Shown here: piece by piece, positions 11,001 to 20,700 of the stretch
How the letters are laid out: every line of letters starts with the position of its first letter
Position numbering within the stretch: the stretch's first letter is position 1
Assembly: GCA_963921425.1 (NCBI GenBank)
Contig: OY992839.1
Span: forward strand, 12,999,409 to 13,063,408
Reading direction: 5' to 3'
DNA from: Dryas octopetala
Lineage: Eukaryota; Streptophyta; Magnoliopsida; Rosales; Rosaceae
DNA length: 64,000 nucleotides
Position numbers and translations under genes: made by a program
The notes under the pieces: generated by a model
Told to the model about the DNA's origin: nothing
The model's input: only the letters and a program-made list of their open reading frames with translations
The model's database searches: none

Positions 11001-12896
11001 TCGCTCTTTGTCCATTCCTTTAAAGAAACAAGCAACATCTAGAAAAATTCTCTTCTCATTGTCCTGTAATCCATCATAACTTATTTTGAGTACATTATAA
11101 ACTTTTGAGTTAGGAATTTTCTTTAGTCTTTGCAATGTACTACGCCAGATGCTCTGACTTTTGCCCATCAAAGAGGATCCCAAAACCATAAGTGCTAAGG
11201 GAACGCCTCCAGCATAGCCAACAACCAGTTTAGACAGCTCCAGATAATCTTCTTCAGATTGATCCTTTCTAAAGGCCCGAAAATTGAAGAGTTGAAGAGA
11301 TTCATCGTCACTTAATTCCTTGACTTCAAATATTTTCTCTACACCGTGACAGTGTAGCAACCTTTCATTTCTTGTCGAAATGATGACTCTACTCCCCGAA
11401 CCAAACCAACCTTTACTTCCAGCCAATGATTGTAGTTGGTCTAAGTTATCCACATCGTCCAAAATGAGAAGAACCTTTCTTTTACAGAGAATGTTCTTTA
11501 TAATAGTGGCTCCCTCATTAACATTTCGAACATCAATGTTGTTCCCTTGCATCAATATCTGACGAAGAAATCTCTTTTGCAGTTTAAGTAGATCATCTGT
11601 TCCAAGATTGCAAAGAAAGGCGAAAGCTTCAAATTTATGGCAAATTCTGTTATAAATTGTTTTAGCGATGGTTGTCTTGCCTATACCACCCATCCCCCAT
11701 ATCCCTATGAAACGAACATCATTTGATTCAATATCCAAAAGCACATTTATTTCCTCTACTCTTGACTCAATTCCCACTAGTTTCTGATGATCAAGTAAGT
11801 CGGGTTGCAAGAATGTAGTCCATACCACTTTAACAATTTGTTCGATAACTTTTGATTCGTACCTACACAGAAGGAAACAAATATTAATCATCTCACGACT
11901 TTGTAAGAATCCCAATTTAAAAATAGGAGAGACTTCACTTTTAGTTTTGTTCATCTAACATGAAATATGGTTGAAGCAGGTGTACCTAGCCAAGACTGAA
12001 GGATTGTTTGCCATTATTCCATTGTTTAGTATTTTTCAAGTTAAAGACCAGTACTTTAGATAGGTCACTCCTAGTTTAGTAATCTTTTTACTCAAGAAGA
12101 AAGAAGAATGACAATAATATATTAGACTATTACTCATGGTTTTTTACCATTCGATTATTTTTGCAACAAACACCAACAGACAAATTTAATGAGCATCCCA
12201 TAATTTCAGATGGCCAAAAACCAAATTCTATATTTCTTGGAAACTTGTACACTACAGCAAGGAATGGCCATATTAAAAAAATAGATAGCAAAAATATGAG
12301 AAAAAAAAAATTGATGCAATTAGCTTTTAGTTGCAATTAGCAAAAATGATGCGATGTGGCCACCACTCGAAAAAGGAAAATACTCACTCATCCTTTATAT
12401 GCCATCCAGAGAGATTGGCCACTTCACTAAGAGCAGCTCTCCACCTTTGCACCTTCTCTGTAATGTCTTTAGAAGCTTGTTCATGCTTAGAGAAGGCTTT
12501 CCCAAAATTCCCTGTTTGTCTTCGTACTTCAGATGGATCGACGTAATAGAATACTGGGAGTACTGTCTGTCCCATCACTTTCTTGCATTCAACAATCTTT
12601 GCAAGCTCATCCAAGCACCATCTTGATTCAGCGTAACGTTCCGAAAGAATGACAATTGAACATCTTGATTCTTCAATTGCGTTCAAGAGTTCTGTGGAAA
12701 TGGATGATCCCCGCAGAAGTTCTTCATCATCTCTAAATGTGTGTATTCCTCTCTGCCTCAGAGCAACACATAGATGGTCTGAGAAAGTCCTGCGGGTGTC
12801 TTCGCCTCTGAAACTGAGGAAGACGTCGTATTTAAATCTTCGGATAACCGAAGAAGAGGGAGATGTATTAGGATCTGAGGCTGTTTGGGCGGCCAT
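8062..12896 (-). pseudogene. TIR-NBS-LRR (TNL) immune receptor with frameshift
   Basis: Five exons fit by phase: 12896-12388, 11862-10782, 10669-10394, 10304-9232 and 8559-8062. Exon 1 is a TIR domain (DVFLSFRGEDTRRTF, SRWCLDEL with the expected Glu). Exon 2 is NB-ARC: P-loop GMGGIGKTT, kinase-2 KVLLILDDVD, GSRVIISTRN, GVPLAL and FLDVACFF. The MHD position reads MNG. Exons 3 and 4 are leucine-rich repeats, and exon 5 is a post-LRR C-JID-type domain (GNRFETIIPGSEISEWFS). In exon 4 an imperfect direct repeat, TTGGAAAT/TTGGAATG on the coding strand at 10091-10076, shifts the frame; the LRR reading continues in another frame after it. Family knowledge: such proteins sense pathogen effectors in the cytoplasm or nucleus and signal through TIR NADase activity. 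The start is the first ATG in frame (MAAQTASDPN). Either it is a pseudogene or it makes only a truncated TIR-NB protein. Confidence 0.85.
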
Positions 12897-12938
12897 GGAA
12901 ACCAACGGAAGTCTTTTTGGCCTTATGTATGGAAACCC

Positions 12939-12941
<3 letters not shown>

Positions 12942-12980
<39 letters not shown>
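12942..12980. repeat. (GA)n microsatellite in TNL 5' UTR
   Basis: A pure GA run between the inferred TATA box and the TNL start codon. On the gene strand it is a CT run, common in plant 5' leaders. Confidence 0.9.
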
Positions 12981-12984
<4 letters not shown>

Positions 12985-13089
12985 CAAATTGTAGTGGCTT
13001 TAAGCTCAGTAGGTCGTTCTTCGCTGCCGTTTCAAGTCAACGGCAATGGAACCCTCTGATGCGCAGGAGCATACCTCACCCGCGCAACA

Positions 13090-13096
13090 TTTTATA
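13090..13096 (-). promoter_or_regulatory. Probable TATA box of TNL gene
   Basis: The minus strand reads CTATAAAATG about 190 bases upstream of the start codon. This would leave a leader of roughly 160 bases containing the CT run. The call rests on position and motif only. Confidence 0.45.
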
Positions 13097-13099
13097 GTG

Positions 13100-13660
13100 T
13101 AATTGCTTTTCATGTCTATTCTTTTTTCTTTTCTTTTTTGGAATAGTGATCGCTTAATAACCGTTTGACTTATGAAAATTGGGAGATCTGCTACTCTTTT
13201 CTTTTTATTCGTCCTCTTGTCCGACGAGCCAGAAAGGACACCAAAGACCATACGTCCGCAACTCAACTAAGACCAAAAAAAAACAAAAAACAAAAATTGG
13301 AAAACCAGTAAATATTACCTTACTTCCATTTAACTGCCCAGACGCCCAGTGGTCTTCCCTTCCTTCTCCCTCCTTGCCCAGACGCCCAGTGATCTGCGCC
13401 CATCTCCCGCGACCAAAACCGGCCCACTCCTTGCGCCGCCCGCGCCTGCCGCTCGCCTCATCCCTCATTCCCCAGCCAGCCTGCTCGCCTTATCCCTCCT
13501 TCCTCAGCCAGCCTCGCGCCGTCGCTCGCCTCCTCCCCCACCTCGTCACCGGCAAAAAGCACAACGAGATCGTCCTCAAGCTCAACCCCAACAGCCAGAC
13601 CATCGAAGACGACTTTCTCGACGCCAAGGTGATGTGGACGACCAAAGGGCAGAGATAGTC
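13100..13660. other. Intergenic stretch with a GC-rich exon-like island
   Basis: Bases about 13340-13650 are much more GC-rich than their surroundings. A plus-strand frame ends in HNEIVLKLNPNSQTIEDDF, which reads like real protein, and is followed by AAG/GTGATG, a plausible splice donor near 13630. The preceding residues are Pro/Ser/Arg-rich low complexity. I do not recognise the family; it may be a captured gene fragment. Confidence 0.35.
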
Positions 13661-13661
13661 G

Positions 13662-14815
13662 CGAAATTTCGACGAAATTTGGGCGAAATTTTACAAAATT
13701 GCAAGTGAAACTGCTTCGAAATTTCGGCGAAAAGTTAACGAAAATTAACGGATATGGTATAAAATTTCGGGATCTCTAAAAAACGAAAATTTCGCCGAAA
13801 TTTTCGAAATTTAACTCCTTGCCCACAACCATCGTCCATCCTCCCCCTGCAGGCAGATCTACTCGGGAACACCAACTCTGTCGTCGGCTTGTCTCGTCGA
13901 TTTCGGCCACCTCAGGCCTCCAATCACCAAAATTTTTTGTGGGTTTTCCTCTCCTCACCATAGGCTTTCATTCCCCTAATGTTTGGTTTTTCAATTTGGA
14001 GAATTTGTGAAATTGAAATTTTAGGGTTTGAAATTAAAATTTGTGAATTTGAAATTCTTGTATGGAAATAATGGAATTAATTTATGAAATATAGATAAAT
14101 CATAGAGAATGGATTATGGAGTTATATAATGTTTCGGAAAACATGAAATCAATATGTAAATCAACTTATATTTTGTTATAGACAAATTATACATAGAGCA
14201 TGAAGTTGTTTATGAATTAATTTGATATTTTGTTATAGACAAATTATACAAATTAAAGGAAATTTAGTATGTCACCATGAACAATTAAACATCATTTGTT
14301 ATTAATTTTGTATATAACAGTATGTCTTTGCAAATTATAGAATATGCTTCGCAATATCTTGAGGTGAATATACTTACTCTGCACATAAGGATGCTGAAAA
14401 CAGTGAACATGTTGAACCTTATAAACGTTCTATGTGATACTAATTACTTATATAATTCATAATGCAATATTGTAGTATAAATAAAATTGAGATGTTTCAG
14501 TGTTTGTTAAATAAAATTTATGTAATTATTAATTAGTAAATTATTTTTATTTAACATTATTTGCCTTCAGCACGCATTATATTCATCTTATATCACATGT
14601 ATGCTACTATACAATTTGGTTTATTCAATGCAGTTTATCAATGTAGTAGATAATATGTTAAATAAACATATGTTAAAGTTTTATTTAAAATTTTTGTATT
14701 TTGATAATAATTTTCATAGTTTCTGTCTATTTTTGTCGAAATCGTAATTACCTCGAAATTTTCATTGAAATTTCAATAGAAATTTTCTTGAAACCCGAAA
14801 TTTAATTTTTTGCCA
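13662..14815 (+). repeat. AT-rich repeat element A with GAAATTTCG-rich ends
   Basis: Both ends are clusters of GAAATTTCG and CGAAATTT words, and the interior is very AT-rich without coding capacity. Bases about 14540-14800 match, in reverse complement, 50560-50850 of element B (for example CGCATTATATTCA and TAGTAGATAATATGTTAAATAA). This looks like a dispersed non-autonomous transposon of unidentified class. Exact termini could not be fixed. Confidence 0.6.
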
Positions 14816-15510
14816 AGAACTTAACTTTCAATATTGAAAATGCTGGTTTTGCCAATTGAAGCATGGAAGATTTGCTCTTTCTGTTTCTCCATATGTCTAT
14901 TACAAAATTTTAAGAAACTATGGATCTCTAATAATAATAGTATATAAAAAAAAATAATCAAAATTTTGGGTTTCAATTCTTTCTTATTCTCTTTTATTGT
15001 ACATCAGTAATAACATGTACACATTGTACAGTGGGAAAAAGCTAAAAAGTAAAAACTATGCTAAATGCTACAGTTAGCATGATTTTTAGATTTTTGTTAT
15101 AGTCTTTGTGGTTTTGTTCTAATGGGATGAAAGCTTATCTTTGTTTTCAAGAGGGCAAACAACATAGAAACAACACACTCATATGAAGCATCATTTCTCT
15201 CTCTTGCGAGCATCTTCAACAGTGTCTTTTTTCTCTTTCTTCCCAACCAATTAACTCTAAGTCGGTACCTCAACCCGAGCCAATCCACCCGATGCCCACC
15301 CTTAAATATAGCCGTGCCATTGCAGTGGAATTTTTTTTTTTTTTTTTTTCATTTCACTATATATGACTTTTAGCATAGCATTTAGTTATGTAAGGGACGA
15401 AATTATGATTTAAAAATGAGATGAGCTAAGCTATTTTTTTTTTTCTTTAGTGAAAAATTTATTGAAATTTCGACAGTCTATTTGTTTTTTTTTTTTTTTC
15501 GTATTTTCTA
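14816..15510. other. AT-rich spacer, no gene seen
   Basis: Homopolymer T tracts (near 15330 and 15490) and short AT-rich words only. No frame with recognisable protein similarity. Confidence 0.6.
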
Positions 15511-15616
15511 TGTAACACCTATAGATTGGTCCTGGGTCATAAATAACTTGCAATTCCTAGCCTTATATAAGGAAAATGCCAAGAAATGTTTTTAGGGCAT
15601 GACCAGATTAATTTTA
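15511..15616 (-). mobile_element. Older Copia: distal part of its 3' LTR, split by the young Copia
   Basis: Read on the minus strand, this is the continuation of the LTR that begins at 20463 and is interrupted at 20325. It ends in TGTTACA, giving the expected CA terminus, and contains a TTATATAAGG box. The split is explained by insertion of the young Copia with a TTTTA duplication. Confidence 0.6.
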
Positions 15617-15783
15617 TGTTGGTGTGAGTCAACATATGTGATTATTGTGTAATTATTAGAATTAATTAGGTGATTTATTAATTCCTGTAATTTAGTTATA
15701 GGTCCATGTATATAAACCACACTTTGTGGTCTTATTCAATTAAGCAGAAATAATATTGAAAACCCTAAAACATTCTCTGTTCA

Positions 15784-15796
15784 TGGTACCAGAGCC
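15784..15796 (+). promoter_or_regulatory. Copia primer-binding site
   Basis: TGGTACCAGAGCC directly follows the LTR terminus TTCA. It matches the usual Copia primer site for the 3' end of initiator methionine tRNA. Confidence 0.85.
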
Positions 15797-16019
15797 GACC
15801 CTTCTCACCTCTTCTTTCCCATAGGTATTAGGGATTAGGTCGTGGTTGTTTTTTTTTTTTGGATGTTTTAAGGTTTTATCTTGATCATTGTCTCTCTTAA
15901 TCCTAGATTAAGGTGTTTATCAAAATATTAGTGGGTGTACTGGTGCATGGTGCAATTCTGTTCAAACAGAGAGGCATCGACGAGGTCCTCTGCAATGTCA
16001 ATCTTGCTCCACCAGAAAA

Positions 16020-16577
16020 TCATCCCTGCATGTGACTGTCAGTGCGCCAGCGACGCCGACGTCGCCTCCACCTCCGCCTGCCTGCACCAGCGACGCCGAC
16101 GCCGCCTCCTGCCTGTGCGCAGCACCGTCTGTCCCGACTGTGTGCGCCTCCGTCTCCCCTTCCTCGTGCGTCGGCGACTGCTGCTCGACCGCCAGAGACG
16201 CCGCCCCACCTGCCTGTGCGAAGCGCCAACTCATCTGTCTGCACGCGCGCCTGCTGCTTGTCCGCCAGTGACGCCGCGTCGACCCGCCTGCCCGCGCGCG
16301 CACATCGTTCGCCTGCGTGTGTGTGTCTCCGCCTGCCTGTGCTGCGAGTCTCCGCCTGCCTGTGCGACGACGGTGCGACTGGTCTCTGCTGTGCGGTGGT
16401 CTGAGCGACGGCTGTGAGACCGCCTGTGCGTGCGAACTACTGTGCACATTTGGTTGGTTCAGTTCTGCCCCCTGCTCTCTGCGGCTGTGCACATCTGATT
16501 GGCCCTACTGTGCGTGTGCCCCTGCTGTGTTCAACCTCTTCGGGCAGCATCTTTTTATTTAAAAAAAAAAAAAAAAG
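16020..16577 (+). other. GC-rich poly(A)-ended segment in place of Copia gag
   Basis: Base composition changes sharply at about 16030 and again near 16550. The interior is made of loosely repeated CGCCTGCCTGTGCG and GCGACGCCGACG words. It ends in a run of 16 A (16561-16576), followed by the ATG of the protease-integrase frame. Frames on both strands are Arg/Pro/Cys-rich and give no recognisable gag (no CCHC knuckle). It may be a captured, reverse-transcribed sequence, or an expanded leader. Confidence 0.55.
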
Positions 16578-16586
16578 GGATAAGGG

Positions 16587-19500
16587 ATGCTGTACACCAT
16601 GTCTGAAATGCCTCCCTCTGGTTCCTCGGCTACGGATTTAAATGGAATCAATAATATGGTTGGTTCTAGGGTGAACTCTGTTAGTTCCTCCAGCTTTGTT
16701 GCCAAGTCAGGTATCTCTAACTCTGCTTTGAGTACTTCTGCTTGTACTGGTAATGGTGCATGGATAATTGATACAGGTGCTACGGATCATATGACTTCTG
16801 ATCGTTATGTTTTTAGTCATCTTTCATCTGTCTGTCCTAAACCATTTATTGTTAATGCCAATGATGTGTCATCTCCTGTTCTAGGGGGCGGCACGGTATC
16901 CTTCTCATCTGATTTGTCTTTACATAATGTGCTGTTTGTTCCTTCCTTAAATTGTAACCTTATTTCTGTTAGTCAACTAACCAAAACTCATAATTGTGTG
17001 GCCACATTTTTTCCTACCCATTGTGTTTTCCAGGACATTCATACCAAGGAGAAGATTGGCAGTGGTAGAAAGAGTGGTGGATTGTACTATCTGGATAGTG
17101 GGGTCTCCGCTTCAGATGGTCGTGGCATTGTGAGTCTAGTTAGTAATGGTTCTTCCGAAAATCAGAAGAAGATTTGGTTGTGGCATCGCCGACTTGGTCA
17201 TCCGTCCTTTAGTTATCTTCGGCGTTTATTTCCCTCTTTATTTCGTGGATTGAACATTTCAAATTTTAATTGTGAAGTTTGTGTGTTGGCCAAAAGTCAT
17301 CGTTCAGTGTTTCCTTCTAGTGCTACACGTATGGATGTTCCTTTTGCTTTGGTCCACTCGGATGTTTGGGGTCCGGCCCCGTGTGGTACACATAAAGGAA
17401 TGAAATGGTTTGTGACATTTATTGATGATTGTACTAGGATGACTTGGGTTTATCTTCTGAAACATAAAAGTGATGTGTGTGCTGTTTTTCGCCTTTTTCA
17501 TCATATGGTCCTCACCCAGTTTGCCTGTCCTATTAAAGTTTTGCGCTCTGATAATGGCGGTGAGTTCGTTAATACAGAGTTGACTCAGTATTTTGCTTAT
17601 GCGGGGATCCTTCATCAGACTTCTTGCGCTCATTCTCCACAACAGAATGGGGTTGCTGAACGCAAAAATCGACATTTATTGGAAGTCACTCGGTCCCTTC
17701 TTCTGGGGGGTCACGTGCCATCTCTGTTCTGGGGTGATGCCTTGAGTTCTGCCGTTTATCTGATTAATCGGACCCCATCTAGTGTCCTTGACTTTCGGCG
17801 ACCTTTGGATGTTCTCTCGGATTTTGTCTCTCTACCAGGTATCCTTCATTTGGAACCCCGAGTTTTTGGGTGTGTTGTTTTTGTGCATTTACATTCTCAT
17901 CAGCGATCCAAGCTCGCATCTCGGGCCTTAAAGTGTGTATTTGTTGGTTATGGTCCATCCCAGAAGGGGTATCGGTGCTATCATCCCTCTACTCAGCGCT
18001 TCTATGTTTCTATGGATGTCACTTTTCATGAACATCAACTTTTTTATTCTCCACGTCCACTGGATTCTACCCTTCAGGGGGAGGGTTCTAGTGAAGTGCA
18101 GAATAGTGAAGTGCAGAATCGAGATGATATGTTGTTCTTTGATCAGTTTGGTTCTGGGAGTAGTAGTGAGGAAGGGTCAGAACAGACTACTGATCACCCG
18201 GTGTCTGAGTCTGCGGATGAGACTGAGACTGTGGAAATTACTGCGGATGATACTGAGGATGCGGAAATTAATGAAGATGATACTGAGGATATGGTAGGAC
18301 AAGAATCCACGAATTCTGAGCTTGAGGAATCACCACTCCATGATAGTACCGTCATCTCTCCTACTCCATTGAATCAATCTTCTTCGTCCATTGAGGTAAC
18401 CGACAATACTCTTGATTCACATTCTGGTTAAGATCTTATTTCTAATGCTTCTAAATTTACACTTCCTCCTCGGTCTAACCGAGGACAACCACCAGCTAAA
18501 TATGAGCCAGATCCAAATGCCAAAGTTAGGTACTCAATTAATAATCATGTGTCATCTGTTAGGCTTTCAAAGTCATATTAATCGTATGTTCTGCAATTAT
18601 CTTCTGTTTCTATTCCTAGTAGATTGCAGGATGCTCTTACAGATTCTAGATGGACCAAAGCTATGGCTGAAGAAATGGCGGCATTACAGAAGAATTCAAC
18701 CTGGGAGTTGGTTTCTCTACCTAAGGGGAAGAAGACAGTTGGGTGCAGATAGGTGTTTGCAGTCAAACACAAAGCTGATGGGTCAGTTGAAAGGTATAAG
18801 GCAAGGTTAGTAGCAAAGGGTTATACACAGTCCTATGGCATAGACTACTTGGAGACGTTTGCTCCAGTGGCCAAGTTAAACACAGTACGGGTTCTGTTGT
18901 CTTTGGCTGCTAACAAAGATTGGCCACTTCTTCAATTTGATGTAAAGAATGCCTTTCTCCATGGTGATTTGACTGAAGAAGTATACATGGATCCTCCTCC
19001 AGGTATACCAGAGTTTGATAATACAAGATTGGTATGTAAACTGAAAAAGTCTTTATATGGTCTTAAACAATCTCCGAGAGCCTGGTTTGGGAGATTCACC
19101 CGTGCAATGAAGAACTATGGTTATCGGCAGAGTAATTTTGATCATACTTTGTTCCTAAAGAAAAAGGAGAAGAAGATTACTGCTCTTATCATTTACGTTG
19201 ATGATATGGTTATGACCGGAGATGATTATGAGGAAATCTCTAATTTGCAGAGGTACTTGTCCTAAGAGTTTGAAATGAAACAGTTGGGGGACTTGAAGTT
19301 CTTTCTTGGGATAGAAGTGGCTCGGTCTAAACATGGCATATTCCTATCTCAAAGGAAATATGTTTTAGACTTGTTGTCTGAAACTGGTATGCTTGGGTGT
19401 AAGCCAGCTGTCACTCCTATGGAACAAAATCATAGACTTTTTGAGTGTTTGGGGGCCTTGCCTGCAGATAAGGGGCGATATCAGAGACTTGTTGGAAGAT

Positions 19501-20150
19501 TGATATATTTGTCTCACACTAGACCTGACATTGCTTATGCGGTTAGTGTAGTAAGTCAGTTTATGCATGCCCCGTGCAAACCCCATATGGATGCTGTGGA
19601 GCGAATTTTACAGTATTTAAAATCTGCACCTGGTAAAGGATTGTTGTTTGCTAATCATGGTCATGTAAATGTTGAAGGTTTTTCTGATGCAGACTGGGGT
19701 GGTTCAGCAGATGATAGAAGGTCTACCTCAGGCTACTTTACCTTTGTAGGAGGAAATTTGGTAACCTGGAGAAGTAAGAAACAATCAGTTGTATCTAGGT
19801 CGAGTGCAGAGGCTGAATACAGAGGTATGGCACTTGGAGTAGTCGAACTTTTGTGGTTGAGACATTTATTAACTGATTTAGGGTGTCCACCTACCAAACC
19901 TATGGACTTGTTTTGTGATAACAAATCTGCTATTGATATAGCACATAATCCTGTTCAGCATGATAGAACAAAACACATTGAGATTGATCGACACTTCATC
20001 AAAGAGAAACTTGAAGCGAAGATTATTAACTTTCCATTTGTGAAGTCCGAAGATCAGCTTGCAGATGTGTTGACCAAGGCTGTAACAAATAGGGTGTTTT
20101 TGGACTCACTAGACAAGTTGGGCATGTGCGATATATATGCACCAACTTGA
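16587..20150 (+). pseudogene. Copia polyprotein: protease, integrase, RT, RNase H with four stops
   Basis: One reading frame runs the whole length. Visible in order are protease WIIDTGATDHM, the pre-integrase motif LWHRRLGHPS, the integrase core (LVHSDVWGP, LRSDNGGEF, QQNGVAERKN), RT (FDVKNAFLHGDL, YVDDMVMTGDD) and RNase H (GFSDADWGG, VSRSSAEAEYR, DNKSAIDIA). Stops interrupt it at 18429-18431, 18579-18581, 18750-18752 (TAG where TGG is likely) and 19263-19265. Between integrase and RT is an acidic Glu/Asp/Thr-rich linker of variable type. The first ATG gives only about 50 residues before the protease, so gag and its nucleocapsid are missing. Confidence 0.92.
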
Positions 20151-20329
20151 GGGGAAGTGTTGGTGTGAGTCAACATATGTGATTATTGTGTAATTATTAG
20201 AATTAATTAGGTGATTTATTAATTCCTGTAATTTAGTTATAGGCCCATGTATATAAACCACACTTTGTGGTCTTATTCAATTAAGCAGAAATAATATTGA
20301 AAACCCTAAAACATTCTCTGTTCATTTTA

Positions 20330-20700
20330 TTCATCCCAAACACGGGATATTTATTAAGGGTTACAACTCTAAATACACTAGGAAATGTAATTACAAGTAA
20401 ACCTACAACAATAACTATAATTACAAAACCAAGTTTTCCCAATTCTTTAAGGACTCACGCACACTCCCCCTCAAGTTGGTGCACACATATATGCCCAACT
20501 TGTTCAACGAGTCAAGAAACACCCTGCTTGCCATAGCTTTAGTAAACACATCCGCTAACTGGTCTTCGGACTTGACAAAGGGAAAGTTGATATAGTCAGC
20601 TTCCAACTTTTCCTTAGCAAACTGTGTATCAATCTCAACATGTTTAGTCTGATCATGTTGAACAAGCTCAATAACTTGTGCCAGTAGGTGCAGCAACAAC
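20330..20700 (-). mobile_element. Older Copia: RNase H C-terminus and start of its 3' LTR
   Basis: On the minus strand a frame from 20699 encodes the Copia tail (HDQTKHVEIDTQFAKEKLE, SEDQLADVFTKAM). It is followed by the polypurine tract TTGAGGGGGAG and an LTR beginning TGTGCGTGAG at 20463. The LTR is cut at 20325-20329 by the young Copia. Upstream coding sequence is lost beyond about 20700. The tail resembles that of the young Copia but is clearly diverged. Confidence 0.8.

Larger units (their letters stand above)
15617..20324 (+). mobile_element. Young Copia LTR retrotransposon, gag-less and non-autonomous
   Basis: Two 167-bp LTRs (15617-15783 and 20158-20324) differ by a single base. They are flanked by the target duplication TTTTA at 15612-15616 and 20325-20329. 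A primer-binding site complementary to initiator tRNA-Met (TGGTACCAGAGCC) follows the left LTR, and a polypurine tract GAGGGGAAG precedes the right one. The 4.7-kb body has protease, integrase, RT and RNase H but no recognisable gag; a GC-rich segment occupies that place. Four in-frame stops interrupt pol. The element is therefore recent by LTR identity but defective, so proteins supplied by a relative are inferred. Confidence 0.93.

Noticed and set aside
15784..15796. tRNA gene at the primer-binding sites
   Set aside because: Only 12-18 bases match a tRNA 3' end, as expected for primer sites. No cloverleaf was found here or elsewhere in the window.
15935..16492. Arg/Cys-rich frames as a possible Copia gag or a new gene
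   Set aside because: No gag fold, no CCHC knuckle, and comparable frames on both strands.
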